From Trametes villosa (Eukaryota > Basidiomycota > Agaricomycetes > Polyporales > Polyporaceae), in assembly GCA_002964805.2 (NCBI GenBank), contig PUDQ02000056.1, positions 124,001-188,000 of the forward strand: a stretch of 64,000 bases of DNA. Direction: 5' to 3'. The translations under genes and the position numbers were made by a program. Below the pieces are notes generated by a model, which was given only the letters and a program-made list of their open reading frames with translations, was not told the DNA's origin and did no database searches. Within the stretch, counting starts at the first letter, position 1. Each line of letters begins with the position of its first letter. Shown here one piece after another: positions 35,401-47,239 of the stretch.

Positions 35401-35743
35401 ATAGCAGACAGAACTTGCCGTGGAGGAGGCGCAAGGGAATAGCGGGAAACGAGGGTTTGGGCAAGTGCCAATCCCTCGGATCCTCGTGCCCGAGCACAGC
35501 TGTCGAGAACGGCCATACGGTCGTAGACCTACCATACACGGACATCAGACCTACTCTTGTGGAGGAATGTCAGCATCCGAGTCGCGGAACCGACCACCAG
35601 AGAGAGAGACCCCTCACAGAGCGAAGGCGGAGCGCTCTGCCGCACCCGCAGTTCCTGTGTCCACATAAGCTGCCGTCGCCGCATCCGACGACCCTACAGC
35701 TCCCCTCAGTGCCGCTGCCCCCGTGTCCCGGACATCCTGCATC
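29442..35743. other. Unit B1, left part: GC-rich, no convincing gene
   Basis: 6.3 kb, very GC-rich, with long open frames on all strands produced by base composition rather than coding. Comparison with the B2 counterpart (40886-47239) shows frame-breaking insertions and deletions, for example near 30745, 31440 and 32770, so the long frames are not conserved. It holds degenerate internal repeats (see 32230-32850), a recurring motif centred on GCCGGCCG near 30125, 30748, 32533 and 33055, and several GTGAGT/GTAAGT donor-like sites. A non-coding spliced transcript is possible but not shown. Confidence 0.5.
32230..32850. repeat. Degenerate ~343 bp tandem pair inside B1
   Basis: Two diverged copies, about 32230-32500 and 32575-32850, share in order GGCGTCGC, GAGACGTCG(T/C)CGCGCAC, the GAGGACG block, a CTCGGCGGTGCGCC-like block, CTCGATCTG and CGCTCTCCAT-like elements. 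The GAGACGTCG landmark is at 32294 and 32637, 343 bp apart. The same arrangement recurs in B2 near 43720-44300. Confidence 0.6.
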
Positions 35744-36772
35744 ATGCACCCCGAGCCTCTCACCAGCGTCGTCGTCACTCCGGAGTCCTACACCGCCGAC
35801 GAGCCGAAGAAGACCGTCCGCGCAGAGCTACGAGACGAGCTTCGCGGGAAAGTGCACACCAGCTTCCGTGAGTGCCCGCTAACCATCTCAGCTCGTCGAA
35901 AGCTCACCTCAGGCTCAGGCGCCATGGGCGGAAGCCCGAACGCGAACCTCGCCTACACCGACAGCGGCTTCGCAGACGTCGCCGTCATCGAACACGGGCT
36001 CGTGCTCGTCGGTTGGCCCGAGAACGTCCCGTTCGGCCACTTCAACGGCCTCCCCGGCGGTAACGACACCCTGCGCGACCTGATTGCCCTCTGCGACAGC
36101 GGCGAGTTGCGGTTCGAGCGCGCAACCCCCGAAGACATCGAGGCCGCGAAGCGCGACCCGAGCGCGGTCCGTCCGGGCGGTCCTGCGGCTAAGAAGCCGC
36201 CCCCGACGGAGGCCCTCGTCGTCTCCCCGCTCGCGCACCACCCCGGCAACATGGGCGTCATCGGCCAGCATCCGACCTCGACCCAGCCGTCTGCCGCCAC
36301 CCTCGGCGACCGCCCGCCCCGGCAGCGCATCGACATGGGGAAGCCCCGCAACCGGGACCTCAGCGGGCGGCACGTCCGCGCGCACGTCCTCCCCAAGCGA
36401 GGCGTCAGGAGCCGAGAGATCATCCTCGACTCTGACGACGAGTCCGGGGAGCCCGGGGAGTACTGGCTGGTGGATGAGCCGGTTCTGGAGTTTGTCCCTG
36501 CGTTTACGGGTGCGGCGCTTACCTCTTTCGCTTCGTCGTTCTTCCGTGCTCACTGCGACTCAAACAGAGCCAGTCGCCGTTCAGAAGTAGGCGAGCTCGA
36601 GGCCGTCCAAGGTGGATCGGACGGGGGAGGTGTTGCTGAGCCGGGGCGGCTCGAATCTTGGATGTCGCCGTTCGGGGTGGACCGGAGTTCTGTTCGTGCT
36701 CATATAGCGTACTGCTTACAAATAACTGTCTATTTCTTGCGGAATGTCGCCCGCGGCGCGCGTCGTGAGTGA
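35744..36772 (+). CDS. Uncharacterised protein of unit B, copy 1
   Basis: The only convincing coding gene in the B segment. ATG 35744 opens MHPEPLTSVVVTPESYTAD, followed by a basic/acidic helix (RAELRDELRGKV). A likely globular segment contains NANLAYTDSGFADVAVI and GLVLVGWPENVPFGHFNGLP. The LVGWP..VPF pattern recalls an uncharacterised family often seen in agaricomycete genomes near repeats; this is from memory and unverified. The second half is Pro/Arg-rich with an acidic DSDDESGE stretch. A 45 nt segment at 35868-35912 (GTGAGT, GCTAACC, CTCAG) looks like an intron whose removal keeps frame, giving 327 aa instead of 342. Copy 2 has exactly the same 1029 nt span with substitutions but no frame break, which supports coding. 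Function unknown. The C-terminal ~70 residues may be read-through. Confidence 0.65.
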   Translation: MHPEPLTSVVVTPESYTADEPKKTVRAELRDELRGKVHTSFRECPLTISARRKLTSGSGAMGGSPNANLAYTDSGFADVAVIEHGLVLVGWPENVPFGHFNGLPGGNDTLRDLIALCDSGELRFERATPEDIEAAKRDPSAVRPGGPAAKKPPPTEALVVSPLAHHPGNMGVIGQHPTSTQPSAATLGDRPPRQRIDMGKPRNRDLSGRHVRAHVLPKRGVRSREIILDSDDESGEPGEYWLVDEPVLEFVPAFTGAALTSFASSFFRAHCDSNRASRRSEVGELEAVQGGSDGGGVAEPGRLESWMSPFGVDRSSVRAHIAYCLQITVYFLRNVARGARRE

Positions 36773-39034
36773 GAAGGTGGTGGTCGAGACGAGAGTTTGG
36801 ACGAAGCTGCGCCGGGCGCCTCAAACGACACCGACTGCCTATTCTGGCCGATTGGCAGGACTTGGACTTGGGCGTTCGCTCCTTCGTTCTGCTCTCTCAC
36901 CGCGCGCGCCGCGACCGCCTCGTGAACTCGATTACACGCGCGGCAAGCCTCTCCTCAATTACATAGGTAGGTAATGTTGTAAAGCGCTGACATCTCGCAG
37001 GGAGCTGGTACGCTCGGCGACCCGGCGCGGCTCTAGCGTACCTAGGCGGCTCGTTTCGTCTGAGCTGAGCGCGGTGCACGCCGGGGTATGGCGGAGGCGG
37101 CAGCCTTCCGCGAATACTGCCCCAAAATGGGACATTCAGGTGCGTGGGAGTCCGATTTTGCTGTGTGCCTCAAACGGACGAGAGTCTTCCGTGCGCGCCT
37201 GCGACGTCCGGGTCGAGGCAGGGTACACGACGGACGGAGCCTGCGCGTGGCTCGATCGCTCAGCGCCGCCGTTCTCCGTCGTTGACCCTGCCTCGACCGG
37301 TGTCCAGCATGCGGAGCTCGTTGACGGAATGCGCATGACGGGCGGGAGGACCGCATGTTCTGGCAGGGCGAACATGCATCTCCCGATCCCTGTGTAGCGC
37401 GGGCCTCCGGCGATGCCCCGCGGCCTCGGAGCGCCTGTTCACTCCTGGATTCGGTAGCCTATATAGGGCGGCAAGCGAGCTTCAAAATGCCCTCGACCCC
37501 GCCTCCCTCGACTTCGCCCGTCCCGTTGTGCGGCCCGCCCCGTCTCCCGTTGCCGTCTCTTCCTCGTTCTGACGCTCGAGTCTTTATCCCCTCACTCCGC
37601 CGCTCTCCTGCGTATATATTCGCTGCCTGTCCCTGTGTTCCGCGGGCTGCTCTCGTCGGGCTGCTCTCGCCCAGCCCGCTGCTCGCCCTCCCCGTTGCTC
37701 GCTCGCTCCGTTCTTGGCCCGCCCTGCCGCTGGCGTGCTCTGCTCTTGGCCCGCCGCGCTGCTCGACCCGTGGCGTCACACGCCGCGTCCCAGCAACACG
37801 GAGGCCGCGCTACTTGGCGGTGACTCAGACACGTCCGAAGAAGCGCTGCAGGTAAGCACACTCACGTCGTGGGTCCCGTTCCGTTCGTGCCCGCGCACCG
37901 TCGCGCCTGCCGACGACGACGATAGACCGTCGCAGACGGCTGAGGAAGGTATGGGCGCGGCCGGTGTCGGTGCGTCTTGTGCAGCCGCGACGCGTCTCCT
38001 TCATGCCGCGCGCTGGCAAGACGGCTGCACTCGGCGGAGGGCACGTAGGATTCCCGAGATGGTGTCGCGTCGTGGACGCGCGCTCTCTGCACCCGTCCTA
38101 TGAGTCGAGCAGCGGCACGCTCTCCGGGACGGGGCCGCCGTGAGATTCGGGTGAGTGCTTCCGTTTCTATAGGGTCGGCCTACAAACTGACTCGTCATTT
38201 GCAGCGCATCGACGCGGATTTTCCGTACTCTGGACGCGACGATCCATGGACGCGTCTCGCGTCCGGGTTGGAAGTTGTGTTCGCCGCAAGGGCGTGTACG
38301 GCACGGCGCCTCTGTCTGAAGCGCCTCCGAGTTGCTGTCGGGCGTGCGGTCCCCCTGACGCCTCGTAGCAGCTCGTCGGCGTCGTGTCCGGCGCGTTCTC
38401 AGCGGGCGACGCAGCCTGCTCGGCGGCGCGTTTGCGTGGTCGCGCGCCCGGTGTTTGCTGTCTATTTTGCCGCTCCCGGCGATCGGTCTCGCGTTCGGTC
38501 TCGCGGTAAGTGCATTCTGTGGCACATTCGAGCCTAGTCGTACTCACGCTGGTTTGAACAGGCATGTCCGCGCGATGCGGCTTTGTCGGGTTGCGGCAGG
38601 ACATCGTGCACGTCCGGCCGCGCGCCTTCGCCACTAACCGGACGATTCAGACGAGTTCGGCGGCGAGAACGGGACGACGGAACGCGTACAGAGAACACGA
38701 TAACGCCGGCGGGAGGGCCGGCGTGGCGTCGCTCGAGGAGGCGACGGCCTGCAAGTTCGCGGACGGCGCGCATTGCGAGGCCGTGAACGGCTTTCCCGCC
38801 AATTCCCTTCGACCCCGCGTCCCATGCGCGTGCTCGTCGTGCGGGCTCTTCTGCGTCAGTTCTGACCGTGTCGCGGGCGGTGGGATGGGAGAAACGCTCC
38901 GGGCCCGGCCCTCGAGACATGGGAAGGGGGCGGCCGGCGTAGCACGAGAACGAGTGTGCCAGTAGTACAGAATGTCGAGCTCGGACTGTCGCGCTGCGAG
39001 TTCCGGGTGCTCGAGTTGCAAAGTCTCGTCTTGT
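36773..39034. other. Unit B1, right part: promoter-like and intron-like signals, no gene called
   Basis: GC-rich DNA with a TATATAG box at 37460-37466. The ATG 28 bp downstream of it is absent in the B2 copy. Intron-like pairs follow: a GTAAGC donor near 37852, GTGAGTG...TTTGCAG at about 38150-38204, and GTAAGTG...GAACAG at about 38505-38561. The last pair has a positional counterpart in B2. No conserved reading frame spans them. Three ~30 bp GC-rich tandem pieces (CCCGGCGCCC...CACGACAC) lie near 39095-39160. Confidence 0.5.
37460..37466 (+). promoter_or_regulatory. TATA-like box in unit B1
   Basis: TATATAG in the context GCCTATATAGGGCGG, repeated at 48966-48972 in B2. The downstream open frame starts ATG in B1 but reads AAT TCC in B2, so any conserved product would be an RNA rather than a protein (inference). 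Confidence 0.4.
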
Positions 39035-40581
39035 TCACACAAGACATGTCGCGGAAATCGATATATTCACTGTATACGCTATGTACATGCTCGTCCCCCG
39101 GCGCCCCACTGCCCCCCACGACACCCAACGCCCCCGGCGCCCAACTGCTGCCCACGACACACGCATACTTACGAATTCATTCTGCGGCCTCTCACCCCGG
39201 CTCCCCGCGCCGTCGCCCCCTGCTCGGGCCCCGCGATCCAGATCGTCCGAGCACCGCGGCGGCAGCTTGAGTGTCGGCGGGGCAATCCGCTCCCACTCCC
39301 GCGACCCTGCAAACGCGCGCTCGCCTGCATTCGAGACGGCGCCTCGTGGCCGGTGCGCCCAGGACGCTGCGGTCTTGACGAGGTCCGGCGAGTACATCCG
39401 GACGTTCCGCCGCACGCTGAGAATACGCACCGTTCGGGCGCCCCGTCGCGGCTGGGGGCGGTCGTGTTGGCCCATCGTCGGCAGCATCGCCGGGTAGCCC
39501 TGGATCCATGCCTTGAGGCGAGTGGGAACCCCCAACGCGGGCGTCGAGACGCTCGCTTTGGTGTCCTGCCAGCGTATGAAGGCGAGAATCAGGTGTTCGG
39601 TTGCGGTTGCAGCGCGGAGGTAGTGCATATATGCATGGTGGAAGTTGAGCGTCGATGGTCCCAGTCCAAACAGCAAGGGTCCGAAAAGCGGGGAAAGGGT
39701 GGGCGGCGTGTGCCCGGAAGATGCGGAGTGTGCTGCGAACCGCGTAAGCAGCGTGAAGAGGCCGACTAGAATCGAGCGCAGGAGGGGGTCCAAGGGGTCC
39801 AAAAAGGAAGAGAAATGCAGTCCGGGGTAGTTGAGCACTGCCGAGGGGTTAGACGACGACTGCGGGTGATTGCTGGGCGTAACGCACCAGCTTCAGAGTC
39901 CCGCCACTGGCTGTATGCGTCGTACGAGACGAGCCCGCGGACCTGGTGCCCGCCCACCCACCGCACTACCCGGGCCAGTCCCCACCGCAGTGCCATTCCC
40001 AATTCGTGCGGTCCCGCCAGGCGCGCCTCCTGTCGCCAGAGCCTGTCGGCCTCGGACGACGGCTTCGTGCAGGTGTTCAGGAACGTCTGGATGAGCCGCT
40101 TCACCGCCGCTGCCGAGACGTCGAGGGCGAGGGTGGAGAATATGAAGGGGGTCGTCAGTCCGCGCGTGCCCAGCTCCTCACCCACCACATCGACGAGCCG
40201 TGCGACCTCTTCGAGCCCGAGAACGACATGGCGGCCGTACGAGAGATACCCGTAGTCGTGGGCGAGTGGCTGCTCGAGGAAAGGGCCGTCGCCGGTCTCG
40301 TACCGCGGCTTCTCGAGGCTCAGCGGGAGGAAGGTGCCGTCAGGGGGGCCGTAGTCCTGCTGCTCATCGTCGGCGGCGACGGCGCGTGCCTTTGCAGAGC
40401 TCTTCCCGCCCTCCTTTTTGCCCGCCTTCTTCGCGTTCGCGGAGACGAACTGCTGCTGGACGGCGTGCCGAGGCGAGCCCCTGCTGGTGATGCGGCCGAA
40501 TTCGTCTTGCGGGCCGAGGTCGAAGGCGGATTTCTTGGTCGGGGTCGATGTGGTCCGTGCACGAGAGAACAAGCTCGGCAT
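39035..40581 (-). pseudogene. Truncated MSB1-like copy 2 with chimeric tail
   Basis: Start 40581 (MPSLFSRARTTSTPTKKS as in the full copy). Exon 1 is 40581-39888 and exon 2 is 39837-39035; together 1497 nt, 498 aa. Exon 2 follows the MSB1-like sequence to LKLPPR, then crosses the A2/B1 junction at about 39244. It ends in a foreign tail (DRGARAGGDGAGSRGERP...) before the stop at 39035. The second half of the MSB1-like gene is missing. Despite substitutions relative to copy 1 the frame and the intron are intact, so a truncated protein could still be made. It retains its own ~300 bp of upstream DNA from A. Confidence 0.8.
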
Positions 40582-43500
40582 TAATGGTGAAGAGAGCGAC
40601 GGGGTGGGAGGTGCTGAGCTGCGAGCACGACGGAGACGACGGGGACGAGGGGGAGGGGGATGATGGTGGTGGGAGCGGACAGGGGAAATTGATGGGCGCA
40701 AGCGAGCCACGCGGCAATACTGCTCGTCGTCGTCAACGGCGAGATGCCTCTTCCCTTCAGACGCTTGCGGCACAAAGACGGCCGTTCTACCATTCATAAC
40801 GTACGTCGCAAAACGGACAACAGAACGACATTGTCATGAACAAGCAGGGAAACACCGCGAGCGCATATGTGCAGGTATCGGCACAGAAGGCCTGGGCTGA
40901 CAGACGGGCGCCCGATCGCGTTGTGGAGTGAGCAAGAGAGCTCTCGTCGAAGGGCTCTCTGCGGCCTCTCGAGGCTGCTCAGAGACTCGAGTGCAGGGCG
41001 TCGCTCTTGCTTTCAGTCGTCATCGCGACGCTCGCGGCGCCCTCTCGCTGCGTTCGCGCCTTCTGCGCCCACTAGTGCGCCCCGGCTCTTGTGCTCTCTC
41101 TCTGTCCCCGCCGCGGTTTCGTTCGTTTGAGCACCGTCTTGCGGCACTAATGGCCGCTCTCCTCATGCGAACTCGCCCTGAGCATGCCCGCGTCCGACGT
41201 CCTCAATGGACTTGTGCCTGGTACGCCGCGGTATCCCGTCGTCCCGAGTCTGACAAAGTTGTCATCTAGTATTTGAGTGAACCGACCGTGCAGTCGGACG
41301 GCGGTGTCGCATTGTGCGAATCTCCCGCACACTCGGCGTGGCACGCACCCTCGCAGGACGTAGTTCACGCCCAGTCCCAGTCCGCGGCGACCCGGACGAC
41401 CGCCATTCAACACCGACCGCGCACGACGTTTCGAGCCCCAGGTCGGATGGCCCGTCGACGCTCGCCGCGGACGCCACCTCGCTGCGAGCACTCGCGCAAG
41501 GCGTGCATTAGTACTGCCACCTTGTATGCCCGTTTCTCTATTGTGTCTACCTGGTTTCCGTATGCCGACCGCGCTTCACGCCCGTATCTACCAAAGGCGA
41601 AAGCGTCAGAGCACGCCCGGGAACGTACCCCAACGCTCGAGTGCACGGCGCGACGGAAGTGCACAGCCGACGAGCCCGCGCTTCCGCAGACGAGGGCGTC
41701 GTCTCGCGACATCCAAGCGCGGCGTACGGCCGTTACCTCGAGCCACCCCGCAACGCCGTCGTGCGCACCCCGCCGTCGTTCGTGCGAGTAGGACACTGAG
41801 CAGACGAGTCGTCCACGCGCGGTGCGCACGCTGCGCCTTCGCGAACACCCGCAGCATGCATGTATGAGTACTACCAGCCCGTACGTCCGTCCCTCCTTCG
41901 CGCCGACCCCGTTTCTGCACGACGGCAGCGCTTCACGCGAGTATTTACACCTGACATTATTGCAGGTCAGTGACGAATCATAGCCCGACGAGGACAACTA
42001 TGGCCCGCGCCGTGTCGTCCCACAACACACCATGGGGGCACGCAGCTGTTCGACGAACTCGACGTCGACCGCGTGTGCAGGCCGCGTCAATGCACGAACA
42101 CGGACGTCGCACACACGCGCCGCCCATGTCCGATCGCCCTCGCGCGAGGCCTGTGCCACTGTAGCCGCAAGGTGAGTTTACCACCCCCAGTTCCAGTTTC
42201 TGCACGCCGGCCGAGTCTTGCACATGTATCTAAGCTGATCACGCTGCGGGGCATGGATAGACATGGGTACGAGGGCGAAGCCCATTCATTCAACGTACAG
42301 ACATACACAAACGACGCTATCTCGACGCTACTACATCCTCCCGAGTGCGACGCTCCCGACGCCGCCGCCCCACCCTCCGCTCTCGACGACTCCCACAGCA
42401 GCAACCCACAGCACTCACCTGCAACGTGCGTGCTCGCCCCGGCGGAGACCGTCACGGCCGGCGTCGCGACGACTCGTACCCCGCTACTGGTATCCGGCGA
42501 CTCTGGAGTCAGTAGGGCCCGCATGCGTCGCGCACCGCGCGAGACGACGTCCCACGCGCGTGCGTGCAGCCGTGGGCGCTGGCGCGCAAGTCGAGGTGGG
42601 TCGCAAAGCGCGCTCTCCACGCTCACTGTGTCGCACGACGGCGACGGCGACGTCGCAAACCGCGCCCAGTACCTCCTCCGGACGCTTCGTCCCCGCCGCC
42701 GCGGCGCACGGGGCGTTCTACTCAGCTCAGCGGCGGCTCGCGGCGTCGTGCGCGCCCCCTCTCGGCGGTCGTGTCCGTAGCAAACCCGTGAGCCCGCCCA
42801 TACCCCCGTCGCGCGGTATCCGACCCGGAGGTGAGTCCGCCCACCGCCCTCCACGCCCTCCTTGACGTGCTTCGTGTGCCACAGACCGGGGCGCGGCGCA
42901 GCTACTCAGCTAAGTACGAATACACTATCTACGCGGCGCGCAACGTTCGGGGTCAGCATCCCGCTCGGCGGCTCGCACGACCTCCCCCTCGCTCAAAGCG
43001 GCGCCCTCGTCGAGGGCGCACGTCCTGCATCGCGTCAGCCATGTGCGAACGGGCCCGGCGCGCTGTACGTACCGCGAGGTGAGCGAGCTCTCTCCGAGCG
43101 GGTCCGAAACGCGGCGGCTTACGCACTAGCTAGGTCAGTACGGACACAGGGCTCGCTCGCGACGCGCGCCGACGCACCGTCGCAGGTGGCCGTAGTGCGC
43201 GGCGGCAGAGGAGCGCGGGGCGGCTGCTCGTACGGGAGGTGAGCGCATGGACGGGCGCGGAGACGGCGGGGCGCGGACGTACCTCACGAGGGCGAGCAGA
43301 GCACGCCGCCGAGTGGAGGCGGCGAGGAGGCGAGGGCGGTGGGCGGCGGTGGAGCGCAGGGCCAGGACGGTGAGGGCGAGGACGACGACAGCGCCGTCGT
43401 AGGAGAGGGAGGGGGGAAAGAAGCGGAGGAGGGGGAGGGAGGGAGGAGAGGAGAGGGGGCAGGGGACGTGCTCCTCCTCGTCCCTTCGCCCCCAGCTGAT

Positions 43501-46500
43501 AACCATTCCCCCACCCCCTAGATTCCCGTCCACACGCACGGACCACGCCCGCGCTCGCGCCTGTGCCCCGTTTCACCGCGGCGCACCCCCGATGTGCAGC
43601 TGTTCGGCTCGCGTCCCCGCGCTCGCAATCGCCGTGCGCTGCGCGCGGACGATGACGCCGTTCGGGCCCCACGCACGCGCAGCCCTGACGGTGTGCATGG
43701 ACGGGGGCGTGTCGCGTCGGGCGGGAGGGCGCGTTGTCTGCGGGCCTGGGCGTCGCTTGCACGATGCGCGGGGTTCGTCGAGGCTGGGGAGACGTCGTCG
43801 CGCACACCGGGAGCACGAAGAGTTACAGGACGACGACGTGCAAGTCGCATTGCGCCTCGACGATGCGCCCGCCTGCCATCCCGACGAGTTCGGCGGAGTC
43901 CACTTCGCCCTCGATCTGCGCCGGCGCGTTCGGACGACACGCTCGCCATCGAGACGCCTGAGTCTCCCTCGCCGGAGCCCGGGCGTGCGAGGCGCAGCAC
44001 CTCTCGGGCGGATTCGCGTGGCTCTTGCATGCCGGCCGCATGCAGATCTTGCGCCGGAGGCATGTGCGGGCTGCCCGCTCCGTCTGCGACCCGGGGCATC
44101 GCGTGCCCAATGCCTTGAACTCGTCGACGCCGCGGAGACGTCGCCGCGCACAGGAGCATCCGGCACACGAGCTGAGGACGGCGCGCACACTGCACGTCTC
44201 GGCGGTGCGTCCCCCAGTCCCGACGGTCTGTCCGTCTCGTCCCCGCCCTCGGTCTGGTGCGAGAGTACGCTGGTGCGCTCTCCATCGAGGCGTGTGCGCC
44301 ACATTCGTCGGGGAAGCGAAGCGAGGGGCGCGCCGGGGTGTCACGCAACGAAGTCGCGCGAACGGCGCGCGGGCGTCGTGTCAAACTCGGCTGGGCGTGC
44401 AGACCGAGTCCATAGGTAGTCCACACAGTGTACACTACGATGAGTAGAGAATACATTCGTTCTTAGCCTACGAACATCGCACGCGGGAGGTGCTCGCGAA
44501 GTGCACTCACCCCTCGGCCGGACATGCGTGGTTCTTGCACGCCGGCCGCGTGGAGATCTCCCGGATTGGCACGAGCGTACGAATACCCGCGCGCATCGTT
44601 TGCACATTCCGCGCCTTCACGCTTTCGCCGACGTCGCGGACGGTATCGTAATCAAAGAAATATATTGCACAATCGCGAGGTTACCGTTCTCACAGCAAAT
44701 CCCCCCGAAACGGCGACGGGCGCGACATATCCGTCTGCGCGACGCGCGACGTTGAAGGGAACAGGGGAAATACGAGCCCCATGCTCGTCCTGCCATGCCC
44801 CGACGCGTCCGTCGTCGCTACCGTCGATGACGGAGGTACGGGCGAGACCGCACCTCCGAGACGCATGCGTCTCCCCCGACGAAAGCTGAGGAAACGTCGG
44901 GGATGTCGGTGAGCGGGACGAGAGCGGAGGCCCAGAAGGGAATCCAACGTACCCGTTGTTAGAACCCACCCGCTCGGACGCGAAGAGCGCGGTGGAGTCT
45001 GCGAACGGCGAGGCGCGTGCTCACAATTAACGCACACTAAATTTTGACTGGTTACGTACCCGGAGAAGCCCGCCGCGCCCTGCGAAATGGGGCGGCAGTA
45101 CGAAGCGATTGACGGCCGGACAAGACGAGTGGACATCCCCCGGGAGGTGTGGTTGCAGTGCCCGGCACGTCGCGGCCGTGGACCCACAACTGCCGCCACT
45201 GCGCGCCTTCGCCACTACACGACTTCGCGACGTGCACGTCTCCCCTGTGCGGGGACGGGCCGCGAAGCTGAGAAGACGGCGGGAACGCGCACGTCTCCAG
45301 GCCAGGCGTCATCAAAGTGAGCACCGGCGGCCCGCAAGACGGCCAGCGTCCCGCTCATCGTTCGCGTCCGCCATCATCGCTGCACGATGACGGAGGAACG
45401 CTGCAACAGCGAGCGCTCCGTGGGCCGTGTGCGCGCCCCACCCGCTGGGAGACGCCGACCCTGCGTGTCCGGGAGATGCACGATCGCGATCTACACGCAA
45501 ACGAGTAAGTAAGATGCTCGAGGCATGATGACACGCACCGGCGCGATGCACCGCCGCTGACGGTCCCGAGCTGCGTGCCTTGGGGCTCGCGCAGCGTGTA
45601 CACGGTTCCAAGCTCGCGGTATCGCGATTCGCACCCCCGGTGGATCTGCGAGCTCGATCTCCCCGCAGGCTGCACCGACCGTGCCTTGGGCGGTTCCCCG
45701 AGCGCCCGGCGGGAGAGGGGGCGGGCGGAACGAAACGCGAACGGTGTCCTTTGACGCGACGCTGCGGGCGTGGGCGATACGATACGGGACGGACGAGGCG
45801 TCCAGCTGAGCCACGGAGCTCGATGTGTTGCGCCTGAAACCCTCGCTTGCTGCAGACCTCGAAAGTTTTCGCTCTTCCGTGCAGCCTGGGTAGCGAGCCG
45901 ATCAGCATGACAGCGGACAAGCCAAGGATGCGTGCGCATTACCAGCCCACGGGACGTCCGTCTGCCATGCCCGTATTCCATCGTGAGCCTCGACGAGGCC
46001 TGTAGCACACAGCCGCGAGCGTGTGCGCATTGTGTATCTCGATTGGGGGTATGAACTGCGAGTGGTGATCAGTTGTACGAATAGCAAGTCGAACGGGGGG
46101 CGGAATGCGCTCACTCACGGGGCATGCTTCTGTTCGCTTGTACGGCACTCACGACGTGCAACGAGCGGGGCGACGGTCCGCCTGCGGGGCAGCGTGAGAG
46201 GTCGGACGATGCAGAAGGAAATAGCGCGTTGATCGCGCTCCTTCACGCCGCGATCCAGTGTCATTGTAGCCTGCGATTCCCCCTGACGGCCAGGCCCTGC
46301 TCAGAAGAGATGATGCACCACGGAGGAGAGGTCAGTATGTGCGGGAATGCGCGACGAACCGCTGTGGTACGAACGCACCACACGGCGAGGACGTTGCAGC
46401 GTATCCGAGGTCGCCGCCCGGCATGCCGAGAGACGTGCGCGCGCCATACGCAGGTACAGCACGGCCGTCGAACGCGAGCCCCAGAGAGCAGGCGGACTTC

Positions 46501-47239
46501 GCGGCGGAGGCCCCGGACCGCCCGTAATGCCGATGCTGGGCGCCCTGCACAAAGAGCGTAAACGGCACTGCCGAACGAAACGGCGTGAGACGCCGTCAGT
46601 CAAAGCGAGAAACTCGCGTTTCTCATATCGTACGGACCGGGGCGCGCCCGACGCGATGCAGAGACGTGCGCCTGAGGGGGCCGATTCTCGCCTGAAGGCT
46701 ATCCCGCGGACGCGTTGGGTCCGGAGCGTAATGTCTCCTGTTCGCGAGCACAGAACGTCAGTATTCGCGAGGTCTTGTTCAGAACACTCACTTGCAGGCA
46801 TACTCCGAGAAACGGGAGGCTCTGAAACCCGTCCGCCGATGCCTTGCTTGTGGCTCTAGCACGGCACCTGCAGGACAAGATCTATCAGCGCGGCTCCCGG
46901 ATAGCAGACAGAACTGGCCGTGGAGGAGGCGCAAGGGAATAGCGGGAAACGAGGGTTTGGGCAAGTGCCAATCCCTCGGATCCTCGTGCCCGAGCACAGC
47001 TGTCGAGAACGGCCATACGGCCGTAGACCTACCATACACGGACATCAGACCTACTCTTGTGGAGGAATGTCAGCATCCGAGTCGCGGAACCGACCACCAG
47101 AGAGAGAGACCCCTCACAGAGCGAAGGCGGAGCGCTCTGCTGCACCCGCAGTTCCTGTGTCCACATAAGCTGCCGTCGCCGCATTCGACGACCCTACAGC
47201 TCCCCTTGCCGCTGCCCCGTGTCCCGGACATCCTCCATC
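40582..47239. other. Unit B2, left part: GC-rich, no convincing gene
   Basis: Counterpart of 29138-35743. Contains the same degenerate repeats and donor-like sites. Long frames on both strands (for example 312 codons at 43518-44456 on the minus strand) differ in frame from those in B1 and have no recognisable domain, so they are not called. Confidence 0.5.

Larger units (their letters stand above)
27800..39243. repeat. Large direct repeat, copy 1 (A1 + B1, 11.4 kb)
   Basis: A1 (27800-29441) is the 5' part of the MSB1-like gene plus upstream DNA. B1 (29442-39243) is the intervening GC-rich segment. The whole is followed head-to-tail by copy 2 at an offset of exactly 11,444 bp in A (e.g. start codons 29137 and 40581). 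The left edge, where similarity begins at CGTCCGAG, lies inside MSB1 exon 2. Confidence 0.93.

Noticed and set aside
43518..44456. 312-codon minus-strand frame in B2 and similar long frames throughout B
   Set aside because: Low complexity (Arg/Ala/Ser/Pro), no domain, and indels between B1 and B2 break the frame. Long frames are expected in DNA this GC-rich.
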